From JBBQSF01 sp038214085 (GTDB taxonomy: Bacteria > Bacteroidota > Bacteroidia > Bacteroidales > CG2-30-32-10), in NCBI GenBank assembly GCA_038214085.1, contig JBBQSF010000011.1, positions 1-36,130 of the forward strand: a DNA stretch of 36,130 nt, given 5' to 3'. The notes beneath the pieces were generated by a model. The model was not told the DNA's origin. It made no database searches and worked only from the letters and a program-made list of their open reading frames with translations. The translations under genes were made by a program, and so were the position numbers. Below are positions 16,063 to 22,494 of the stretch, in pieces. How positions within the stretch are numbered: the stretch's first letter is position 1; each line of letters opens with the position of its first letter.

Positions 16063-17631
16063 TTATTTTTTTTCTTTAACTTTTTTAATAGAATCAATCA
16101 CAGTGCCATCAACCCATTTAACAACAGCAACAATCTCATCATCGAACTGAATTTTTTCAGGTATTCCACAAATTGCATCTGCTTCAGCTTTTAATTCTTG
16201 AATTGTTTTAATTGGCAGTTTACTATTTTTCGTTTTTTCTATCAAATCAGTTCGTCTAGGATTGATAGCAATTCCTCTTTCAGTTACAATAACATCTATT
16301 AATTCGCCTGGACCACAAAGCGTGGTAACATTATCAACCAAAACAGGGATACGATCTCTAAAAAGCGGGATTGGAATAATTACATTTTTTGCATGTAGGC
16401 AGTTTTGCCAACCACCAATACCATGTAAAAGATATCCGTCAGAATGTGTTATTACATTTCCATTAAAATTCATATCAATTTCAGTTGCACCTAAAATCAT
16501 AATGTCTGTCATTGAAGTATAATTTCCTTTACTGTGATAATTGTAAGCTTGAAGCACAGAAAGGTCAATATGATTTGGGTTTTCACGTGCCGAACGAACC
16601 GCTTCTAAGTCAAATGCTTGCGCATCTAAAATATAATCAAGAACACCACCTTCTAGCATTTGAACTAAATATTTAGTGCTTCCACCAAATCCAAAACGGG
16701 CTTTTTGTTTTCGTTCCTTTAACATTTGTTCAAAATAAATGCCCACAGCCAATGAGGTTCCGCCAGCACCTGATTGAATGCCGCAGCCCTCGCGTAACAA
16801 TCCTGCTTCATCGCAAAACTGCGCAGTTAATTCGGCAAGCAATAACCTATCGGGGCTCTTAGTAACCTGTGTAGTACCCGAAACTATTTTTTCGGGAATA
16901 CCAATTTGATCAACAACTACAACGTAATCAACGTAATTCCCCTGAACTTGCATAGGCATGCATGGGAAAGGAATAAGGTTATCGGTTACAACAATTACTT
17001 TGTCAGCATACATAAAATCGGCAAGAGAATATCCTAAAATCCCACAAGCAGATTTTCCACTTAATGCATTGGCATTTCCAAATGCATCCGCAACAGGTGC
17101 TGCAATAACAGCAACATCAATATGAACTTCGCCATCTTGAATTGCCTGAACACGCCCGCCATGAGAGCGAAGTACAGCGCATCCTTTCATTTTTCCTTGA
17201 GAAGTGAACTTGCCCAATGGCCCATTCATCGAACCTTCAATGCGGTTAATTGTTCCATCTTCAAGATATTTAATAAGCGGATCATTACAAGGGAAGGATG
17301 CTGATGGAAACCAAACGAGATCCTTGATACCCATTTTATGTGCTGAATCAAAAATAGTATTACTTACAATATCTCCATCGCGTAAATGATGATGTGTACT
17401 AATGGTCATGCCATCCTTTAAGCCACATTTTATTAAAGCATCTTCCAATGTTGAAACCAATTTGTTTCCATCGTCAGGATAATCAATACATGTAGGAATA
17501 ATTGGCGAATATTTTCTGCCAGTTGGTCGGTGCTGCCTTAACCCTTTAAAGGGAATAACTGGCTGTCCATTAACAATAGTTGGGACCATACGGCCTAAAG
17601 CATTTTCAACAACTTTATCACATTTATTCAT
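16063..17631 (-). CDS. citF: Citrate lyase alpha subunit (citrate:acetyl-ACP transferase)
   Basis: What it does: moves citrate onto the acyl-carrier subunit in exchange for acetate, the first half-reaction of citrate lyase. Seen: start at 17631 (MNKCDKVVENALGRMVPTIV) supported by GGAGGG about 10 bases upstream; the longer frame to 17673 lies inside the preceding gene. The 522 residues match CitF closely: GLRQHRPTGRKYSPIIP, STHHHLRDGDIV, LRSHGGRVQAI, IQSGAGGTSLAVGIYF, ARFGFGGSTKY, THSDGYLLHGIGGWQNCL, LIDVIVTERGIAINPRR. The length is normal. The start overlaps the end of the CitD-CitE fusion gene by 8 bases, so the two are coupled. No ligase (citC) or prosthetic-group genes (citG/citX) are near. 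Confidence 0.95.
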   Translation of the reverse strand: MNKCDKVVENALGRMVPTIVNGQPVIPFKGLRQHRPTGRKYSPIIPTCIDYPDDGNKLVSTLEDALIKCGLKDGMTISTHHHLRDGDIVSNTIFDSAHKMGIKDLVWFPSASFPCNDPLIKYLEDGTINRIEGSMNGPLGKFTSQGKMKGCAVLRSHGGRVQAIQDGEVHIDVAVIAAPVADAFGNANALSGKSACGILGYSLADFMYADKVIVVTDNLIPFPCMPMQVQGNYVDYVVVVDQIGIPEKIVSGTTQVTKSPDRLLLAELTAQFCDEAGLLREGCGIQSGAGGTSLAVGIYFEQMLKERKQKARFGFGGSTKYLVQMLEGGVLDYILDAQAFDLEAVRSARENPNHIDLSVLQAYNYHSKGNYTSMTDIMILGATEIDMNFNGNVITHSDGYLLHGIGGWQNCLHAKNVIIPIPLFRDRIPVLVDNVTTLCGPGELIDVIVTERGIAINPRRTDLIEKTKNSKLPIKTIQELKAEADAICGIPEKIQFDDEIVAVVKWVDGTVIDSIKKVKEKK

Positions 17632-18856
17632 AATTTTCTTCCCTCCAATTTTTAGTAATTTTTTCTGTTGCAATAGCTAAATCAATAGTTTTCTGAGCGC
17701 GCTTTACAACAGGAGCATCAATCATTTTTGTTCCAAGAGAAACAACACCTAATCCTTTTTCAGTTGCTTCAATAAAAGCATTTACAATTTTTTTAGCTTT
17801 TTCAATTTCATCCTTTTCGGGAGCGAAATTTTCGTAAATCACTCTGATTTGGCGAGGGTGAATACATCCCATACCATCAAAACCAAGCGATTTGGATTTC
17901 TGAACGTTTAGCTTTAAAGCCTCCATATCAGAAATATCAGAAAAAACAGAATCAATAGGCTGAATTCCTGCGGCACGGCACGCATTAACCACTTGCGAAC
18001 GGGCAAAAAAGGATTCAGTGCCTTCGTTTGTACGTTTAGTCCCTAAATCAGCAGTATAATCTTCTAAACCAATTGCCAGCGAAACAACATTTTTTGCTGC
18101 ACTTGCTATTTCAAATGCTTTTAAAACACCTAAGGCACTTTCAATTATTGGCATAAGCCAAATTTCGTTAGAAACATTATACTTGCTTTGCAGTTCAGCA
18201 ATTTTATTATTTAATTGATGGATTTGTTTAGCACTTTCACACTTGGGTACAAGAATTAAATTAACATTATAAGGAACAATAAATTCTAGATCTTCGAGCC
18301 CACGAGGAATTTGGTTTATTCTAACCATTCGCTCAGTACCATAAAAATTAACGGCAAGCAGTGCATTACGAACCAAAAAACTTGCTTCATATTTTTTATC
18401 GGGAGCAACAGCATCTTCTAAATCGAGAATAATACCATCAGGTTTATGAAGCCCTGCATTAATCATCAATGCAGGAGAGTTTCCAGGCAAATACAATCGA
18501 GAAAACCTATTGCGATCACGCGCTGTAGAATATAAATTTTCATCAAGCATTTTAGGTAAAAACAATTTTTTGGATTGATTAAATTTTTTAAATGTAGCTT
18601 CTAAACGGGCCATAAGCACAAAAGGCAATGCACCAAAATCTTCTATTGTAATTATCGCATCTTTGATTTCGAAAATTTCAATTGCATTATTGGCAATTTC
18701 AGTGATATTTTCGCCAAAAAGTGCTTTAACTTTACTTTCGACATTCAGTGTAATGCCAGAATTTTCTGCGGGTTCAATGGAAATAAAGCAATCAGATCGA
18801 ATTCCTTTGCCTTTATTTCCAGCAGTAATAGTTGTTTTCAAAATATTCTCCTCCAT
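17624..18856 (-). CDS. Citrate lyase acyl-carrier/beta-subunit fusion (CitD-CitE)
   Basis: What it does: carries the acyl group and cleaves citryl-ACP to oxaloacetate and acetyl-ACP. Seen: residues 1-95 match CitD: TAGNKGKGIRSDCFISIEP, LNVESKVKALFGENI, IEDFGALPFVLMARLEATF. Ser21, followed by Asp22, fits the Ser-Asp pair where CitD carries its phosphoribosyl-dephospho-CoA group. From residue 115 the CitE/HpcH aldolase domain follows: SRLYLPGNSP, DGIILDLEDAV, MVRINQIPRG, MPIIESALGV, AIGLEDYTADLG, GFDGMGCIHPRQI. All expected substrate and Mg2+ ligands (Arg, Glu, Asp) appear present. Fusion of CitD to the CitE N-terminus replaces the usual separate citD. It starts 8 bases after a small lipoprotein gene and overlaps citF. 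Confidence 0.9.
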   Translation of the reverse strand: MEENILKTTITAGNKGKGIRSDCFISIEPAENSGITLNVESKVKALFGENITEIANNAIEIFEIKDAIITIEDFGALPFVLMARLEATFKKFNQSKKLFLPKMLDENLYSTARDRNRFSRLYLPGNSPALMINAGLHKPDGIILDLEDAVAPDKKYEASFLVRNALLAVNFYGTERMVRINQIPRGLEDLEFIVPYNVNLILVPKCESAKQIHQLNNKIAELQSKYNVSNEIWLMPIIESALGVLKAFEIASAAKNVVSLAIGLEDYTADLGTKRTNEGTESFFARSQVVNACRAAGIQPIDSVFSDISDMEALKLNVQKSKSLGFDGMGCIHPRQIRVIYENFAPEKDEIEKAKKIVNAFIEATEKGLGVVSLGTKMIDAPVVKRAQKTIDLAIATEKITKNWREENYE

Positions 18857-18864
18857 TTTTATGA

Positions 18865-19197
18865 TTAATTACTTGGTTGTCCGAATCGGATTCCACCAGA
18901 CTTATCAATTTGAAGATTTTTCTTTTCTTCTGTAGTCTTTGGTTTTTGATTGTTGTTGGGTTTATTCCCTGATACGGTTTTTGGTTTTTGAGATGCTGCA
19001 TTAATGCTATCTTCTATTTTTTGTTTGTTTTGCTCTTCAGTTAACTGAGCATTTGCAATAGAATCAGCCGTAAGTTGTTTTTCAGCTTTTACAATTGAAT
19101 CGAGTTTAGCTTTTTCTTTTTCTTCATTTTCTTTGGAGTTTCCACCACAGGAACTAAAAAAAGCAGCAATAGCAAAAATTACAAATAGCTTTTTCAT
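18865..19197 (-). CDS. Small Lys/Glu-rich lipoprotein (paralogue 4 of the array)
   Basis: Start chosen at 19197 (MKKLFVIFAIAAFFSSC), which gives a clean lipoprotein signal with Cys17 lipidated; the longer frame from 19233 adds 12 residues. The mature part is low-complexity helix with repeated DSI/DSL and K/E blocks (KLDSIVKAEKQLTADSIANA), then a Pro/Asn/Lys tail ending RFGQPSN. Similar in plan to the three genes upstream but clearly diverged. Unlike them it has no terminator: its stop is 8 bases from the CitD-CitE start, so citrate lyase mRNA may begin at this gene's promoter. Function unknown. Confidence 0.65.
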   Translation of the reverse strand: MKKLFVIFAIAAFFSSCGGNSKENEEKEKAKLDSIVKAEKQLTADSIANAQLTEEQNKQKIEDSINAASQKPKTVSGNKPNNNQKPKTTEEKKNLQIDKSGGIRFGQPSN

Positions 19198-19245
19198 ACA
19201 ATTAAGTTTAAAAGTTTTGGCTAAATTAAACAAAATAGCAAAAAA

Positions 19246-19267
19246 AAAGAGTGCAATTGCACTCTTT
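19246..19267 (-). terminator. Rho-independent terminator of lipoprotein paralogue 3
   Basis: A 22-base palindrome centred on GTGCAATTGCAC, with a T run on the minus strand (A run at 19241-19248 on plus). It ends transcription of the gene at 19287-19544. Confidence 0.85.
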
Positions 19268-19286
19268 AATTTAATTTTTGGTGAAA

Positions 19287-19544
19287 TTATTTTTTAACAG
19301 GTTTTTTTCCACCTTTTTTGTCAGCTTTTTCAACGCTGTCTTTTTTAATGCTGTCTTTAATGGCAACTTGTTTTAAGCTATCTGCAGCTTTAATTTTTGC
19401 AATGCTGTCTATTTCAACTTTAGCAATGCTGTCTTTTTTCAAAGAATCAAGGCGAGCTTGTTCTTTTGCTTTATCTTTTCCACCACCGCAAGAAGCGAAT
19501 GTTACCATACCGGCAACAACTAATAATGCGAAAACTTTTTTCAT
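19287..19544 (-). CDS. Small Lys/Asp/Ser-rich lipoprotein (paralogue 3)
   Basis: Seen: 85 residues; MKKVFALLVVAGMVTFASC is a lipoprotein signal with Cys19 as the lipidation site. The mature chain is a charged repeat built on DS-I/L-K/A-K (LDSLKKDSIAKVEIDSIAKI, DSLKQVAIKDSIKKDSVEKA), ending in GGKKPVKK. The first 40 residues are identical to the neighbouring copy at 19711-19986, apart from one position, so these two are recent tandem duplicates. It has its own -7 box (19574) and its own terminator, which suggests strong, independent expression. No named family is known to me. A charged helical lipoprotein with a C-terminal Lys recalls Braun's lipoprotein in plan only. Confidence 0.72.
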   Translation of the reverse strand: MKKVFALLVVAGMVTFASCGGGKDKAKEQARLDSLKKDSIAKVEIDSIAKIKAADSLKQVAIKDSIKKDSVEKADKKGGKKPVKK

Positions 19545-19573
19545 TTGTTTTTTGTGTTTAATTAATTTGGTTG

Positions 19574-19581
19574 CAAAAGTA
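19574..19581 (-). promoter_or_regulatory. -7 promoter box of lipoprotein paralogue 3
   Basis: TACTTTTG on the minus strand, 29 bases before the ATG at 19544; full TAnnTTTG match. Confidence 0.45.
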
Positions 19582-19652
19582 AAAAATAATTACAAAAAAT
19601 GTTAAAAAAAAACATTTTCTTTTTAACAAATATCGTTATAGCTGTTAATAAC

Positions 19653-19686
19653 AAAAAAGAGGGTGAATAAATACACCCTCTTTTTT
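19653..19686 (-). terminator. Rho-independent terminator of lipoprotein paralogue 2
   Basis: AAAAAAGAGGGTG (19653-19665) pairs with CACCCTCTTTTTT (19674-19686) around an 8-base loop, downstream of the gene at 19711-19986. Confidence 0.85.
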
Positions 19687-19710
19687 CAACTTTTAGCTTT
19701 TAGATTAGGA

Positions 19711-19986
19711 TCAACCTTTTCCTTTAGGATTTTTGTTGTCAACTTTTTTTCCGCCTTTTTTGTCGGCTTTTTCAACGCTGTCTTTTTTAATGCTGTCTTT
19801 AATTGCAACTTGTTTTAAGCTGTCAGCTTCTTTTATTTTGGCAAGACTGTCAGCTTCAACTTTAGAGATGCTGTCTTTTTTCAAAGAATCAAGGCGAGCT
19901 TGTTCTTTTGCTTTATCTTTTCCACCACCGCAAGAAGCGAAAGTTACCATACCGGCAACAACTAATAATGCGAAAACTTTTTTCAT
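19711..19986 (-). CDS. Small Lys/Asp/Ser-rich lipoprotein (paralogue 2)
   Basis: Seen: 91 residues, with the same signal peptide and lipidation site (FASC, Cys19) as the copy at 19287-19544. The repeat region is nearly the same (KKDSISKVEADSLAKIKEAD, DSIKKDSVEKADKKGGKK); only the tail differs (VDNKNPKGKG rather than PVKK). The two coding regions are almost identical at DNA level through the first half, which shows a recent tandem duplication of a unit of about 425 bases including promoter and terminator. Own -7 box at 20017 and own terminator. Function unknown. Confidence 0.72.
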   Translation of the reverse strand: MKKVFALLVVAGMVTFASCGGGKDKAKEQARLDSLKKDSISKVEADSLAKIKEADSLKQVAIKDSIKKDSVEKADKKGGKKVDNKNPKGKG

Positions 19987-20016
19987 TTGTTTTTAAGATT
20001 TAAATTAATTTGACTG

Positions 20017-20024
20017 CAAAATTA
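20017..20024 (-). promoter_or_regulatory. -7 promoter box of lipoprotein paralogue 2
   Basis: TAATTTTG on the minus strand followed by CA, 30 bases before the ATG at 19986. Same octamer as at 20443. Confidence 0.5.
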
Positions 20025-20060
20025 ACATTTTTTAACAAATACAAAAAAAAATAACAAAAA

Positions 20061-20086
20061 AAAAGGAATCTTTTCAGATTCCTTTT
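20061..20086 (-). terminator. Rho-independent terminator of lipoprotein paralogue 1
   Basis: AAAAGGAATC/GATTCCTTTT stem of 10 bp, TTTTCA loop, with a long T run on the minus strand, downstream of the gene at 20105-20410. Confidence 0.85.
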
Positions 20087-20104
20087 AAATTATTCAGCTT
20101 TGGA

Positions 20105-20410
20105 TCAACCTTTACCTTGTGGTTTGGTAGGTTTTACCTGCTGTTGCTGTTGTTGCTGGCCACCTTGAGGTTTAGGTTTGTTCTGGTTTTTTTTGTCAGC
20201 TTTAGCAAGTGAATCTTGTTTTAAAGAATCAAGTCTTCTTTTTTGTTTTTCAACTGATGCTAATGAATCAGCTTCTTTTTTTGCTTTTTCAGCAGCAGAG
20301 ATAGAATCCTGTTTTGCTTTTTCTTTAGCTTCTTGGTCTTTTTTGCTTGGACCACATGCAACGAATGAAACCATTCCTGCAACGAGTAATAATGCTAATA
20401 ATTTTTTCAT
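20105..20410 (-). CDS. Small Lys/Asp/Ser-rich lipoprotein with polyglutamine tail (paralogue 1)
   Basis: Seen: 101 residues; signal MKKLLALLLVAGMVSFVAC with Cys19 lipidated. The mature part has the same theme as its neighbours (KAKQDSISAAEKAKKEADSL, KRRLDSLKQDSLAKADKKNQ), but diverged. It ends in a low-complexity tail with seven consecutive Gln and KPTKPQGKG. The Gln run is coded by mixed CAA/CAG triplets. Own -7 box (20443) and terminator. It is divergent from the DUF5011 lipoprotein at 20568. Predicted to be lipid-anchored in the envelope; function unknown. Confidence 0.7.
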   Translation of the reverse strand: MKKLLALLLVAGMVSFVACGPSKKDQEAKEKAKQDSISAAEKAKKEADSLASVEKQKRRLDSLKQDSLAKADKKNQNKPKPQGGQQQQQQQVKPTKPQGKG

Positions 20411-20442
20411 GTTTTTTTAAGTTTTTTTGGGTTAACCAAATG

Positions 20443-20450
20443 CAAAATTA
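20443..20450 (-). promoter_or_regulatory. -7 promoter box of lipoprotein paralogue 1
   Basis: TAATTTTG on the minus strand, 32 bases before the ATG at 20410. Confidence 0.5.
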
Positions 20451-20503
20451 GAATAATTTTTAAAACAAAATATTTTTTTTTATTTTTATTAAGATAAATA
20501 TCG

Positions 20504-20511
20504 TATTTTTG
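20504..20511 (+). promoter_or_regulatory. -7 promoter box of the DUF5011 lipoprotein gene
   Basis: TATTTTTG on plus, 56 bases before the ATG at 20568, divergent to the box at 20443. Confidence 0.4.
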
Positions 20512-20567
20512 CCGAACAATTAAACAAATCACTAAACCAATTCTTATTTAACTTAAATTCATTTTTT

Positions 20568-21248
20568 ATGAAAAAATTCATTTTATCAGTTGCCACTATC
20601 GCATTTTTATTTGGTGCAACATTATTAACTTCTTGCTCAAAAGACGACATCTCAAAACCAGTTATCACTTTAAAAGGTGACGCAAATGTAACAGTAGTTC
20701 TCAACGGAACATATACAGATGCTGGCGCAACTGCAGATGATGACAAAGACGGTGATTTAACTTCTTCTATCACAAGCAATGCATCCGCTACTAACCCTAA
20801 CGTAAACCTTAAAGGTACTTATGCTGTTACTTATACTGTTACTGATGCTGCAGGCAACACTGCCACTAAAGACAGAACTGTTGTTGTAGCAAATTCTGCA
20901 GGTAACCTTGAAGGCTCTTTCAATGCTTCTGATGACTGGAATTCTGACGGAACTTCTGATTTTTCTTGGGTTGAAACTATTACTGCTTCTTCAACAGTTA
21001 ACAATCAGCTTGTATTTTCAAAATTCGCTTATTATACGGGTTGTGCATTAAAAATTAATGTATCTGGAACTAGTGTTTCTTTCCCTGGCGTTCAGTCTTT
21101 CCTTTGTGGAGCTGGTGCTCTACAACAGAACAGAGCTTTCTCTCAGATCAGCGGTTCAATTGCAGGAACTACTATCACTGTTAACTATCATGAATTAGAT
21201 GCTGACGGTTTCACTACTGATGGCGTAGATACTTTTGTAAAACAATAA
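20568..21248 (+). CDS. DUF5011 (Ig-like) domain lipoprotein
   Basis: Seen: 226 residues. MKKFILSVATIAFLFGATLLTSC is a lipoprotein signal (Cys23). Residues 30-107 form a DUF5011 Ig-like domain: PVITLKGDANVTVVLNGTYT, DAGATADDDKDGDLTSSI, GTYAVTYTVTDAAGNTATKDR. The remaining 115 residues are a separate beta-rich domain (FAYYTGCALKINVSGTSVSF, AGTTITVNYHELDADG) that I do not recognise. Family knowledge: DUF5011 domains occur in surface lipoproteins and adhesion-type proteins. A second DUF5011 lipoprotein lies at 22125 on the same strand. Own promoter box and terminator. Confidence 0.82.
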   Translation: MKKFILSVATIAFLFGATLLTSCSKDDISKPVITLKGDANVTVVLNGTYTDAGATADDDKDGDLTSSITSNASATNPNVNLKGTYAVTYTVTDAAGNTATKDRTVVVANSAGNLEGSFNASDDWNSDGTSDFSWVETITASSTVNNQLVFSKFAYYTGCALKINVSGTSVSFPGVQSFLCGAGALQQNRAFSQISGSIAGTTITVNYHELDADGFTTDGVDTFVKQ

Positions 21249-21264
21249 TCATTTTAATCAACAT

Positions 21265-21300
21265 AAAAAACTGTCTCTTTTTAAGGGACAGTTTTTTTTT
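21265..21300 (+). terminator. Rho-independent terminator after the DUF5011 lipoprotein
   Basis: AAAAAACTGTC (21265-21275) pairs with GACAGTTTTTT (21287-21297), with the T run continuing to 21300. Confidence 0.88.
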
Positions 21301-21369
21301 GCAATCATTTTATACAGGTAATGTATTAAGGTGGCATAAATTTTGTCTTCCCCTGGAAAATCATAAGTC

Positions 21370-22044
21370 ATGAAAAAATATTTGTTCGCAATCTCCTTAT
21401 TTTTTGCATTCACTAGATGCTTAAATGCTCAGGTTTCTGATTCATTAATTAATGATGACGCTATTCTTTCTAAAATAATCAAATCAATTCCCAAAGGATG
21501 GGTATTTGAAGTTAAGGATGGTGCTTTTATTTTCAGGAAATCAGACTCGGTAATAATTGCCAGTAAAAAGCTGCTCAATTATCCTATGTCAAAAAAAATT
21601 CCTATTGATACCATAATAAAATATGGAACAAAAACCACGAGCTATATTTCATACAAGTATGATAAGAGATGGACTACCGAGCAAACCATGGCTGCTTATT
21701 CAAACAATACAAAAATTTATCAAAAATTAAAAGCACTTCCCACGAAATATGAGCTTTTATCATTATATGATAAAACCCTCAGTACTAGAGGACATGTAGT
21801 TTACACCGGCAAAACCGAAGAAGAAAAAAAGCGAGTAAAAAAATTCGAAGAAGAAAGAGCTGGTTTACTTAGCAAAATTACGCTTTTACCTAATTATCAT
21901 ACCGACTATTTCAGTTTGTTTTTAATTAAATCAAATGGATGCAACGACGATGATATATGCGTTGCACCAGACAATGCATCAATTCAACTGTATGAAATTC
22001 TTGCACTAATGCAGGATTTCACAGAAAAATCACAAGTTCAGTAA
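21370..22044 (+). CDS. Exported protein of unknown function
   Basis: I do not recognise this protein. Seen: 224 residues with a signal peptide (YLFAISLFFAFTRCLNAQ, likely cut after AQ). The mature part has alternating helix and strand, a charged helix around KTEEEKKRVKKFEEERAG (about residues 148-166), and a Cys pair in SNGCNDDDICVAPDN near the C-terminus that could form a disulfide. No membrane segment or sorting domain follows the signal, so it is probably periplasmic. It stands between two DUF5011 lipoprotein genes on the same strand. Confidence 0.6.
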   Translation: MKKYLFAISLFFAFTRCLNAQVSDSLINDDAILSKIIKSIPKGWVFEVKDGAFIFRKSDSVIIASKKLLNYPMSKKIPIDTIIKYGTKTTSYISYKYDKRWTTEQTMAAYSNNTKIYQKLKALPTKYELLSLYDKTLSTRGHVVYTGKTEEEKKRVKKFEEERAGLLSKITLLPNYHTDYFSLFLIKSNGCNDDDICVAPDNASIQLYEILALMQDFTEKSQVQ

Positions 22045-22100
22045 GAAGCGAAATTGTTCACTTCTTATATAAAATCATTTTCATCTTAAATTTTTATTCG

Positions 22101-22108
22101 TAATTTTG
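22101..22108 (+). promoter_or_regulatory. -7 promoter box of the short DUF5011 lipoprotein gene
   Basis: TAATTTTG, 16 bases before the ATG at 22125; full TAnnTTTG match. Confidence 0.45.
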
Positions 22109-22124
22109 ATAAAAAATTAACGAA

Positions 22125-22457
22125 ATGAAAAATAAGCTGATTATTCCAATTATTTTCTTTTTTGTATGCACTTTGCTATTTTCATGCAAAAAAGAAGACT
22201 CCAAAGATACTACGCCTCCTCAAATTACTCTTTTAGGAGATAATCCTTATACTGTTGGCATGGGCACAAATTACATCGACTCCGGAGTAACTGCTATTGA
22301 TGATATTGACGGAGATATTTCGGCATCTGTTCAGCTTACAAATAATGTTAATATGTCGGTAGTAGGCAATTATACTGTAAAATACAATGTTTCTGACAAA
22401 GCTGGCAATTCTGCGCCTGAAGTTACCAGAACCGTTAAAGTAGTAATTACAAAATAG
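22125..22457 (+). CDS. Short DUF5011 domain lipoprotein
   Basis: Seen: 110 residues. MKNKLIIPIIFFFVCTLLFSC is a lipoprotein signal (Cys21). The rest is a single DUF5011 Ig-like domain: PQITLLGDNPYTVGMGTNYI, DSGVTAIDDIDGDISASV, VGNYTVKYNVSDKAGNSAPE. It aligns along its length with the N-terminal half of the protein at 20568-21248 but lacks the second domain. It has its own -7 box; the next gene starts 37 bases later without a clear promoter, so it may lead the operon that follows. Confidence 0.8.
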   Translation: MKNKLIIPIIFFFVCTLLFSCKKEDSKDTTPPQITLLGDNPYTVGMGTNYIDSGVTAIDDIDGDISASVQLTNNVNMSVVGNYTVKYNVSDKAGNSAPEVTRTVKVVITK

Positions 22458-22494
22458 CCAAATCTTCTGATTTAAAATTCCTACTTTATCAACT

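Noticed and set aside
16063..18856. Link between citrate lyase and the microcompartment locus
   Set aside because: They are 17 kb apart with unrelated genes and an IS in between, and no encapsulation-type tail is visible on CitF or the CitD-CitE fusion.
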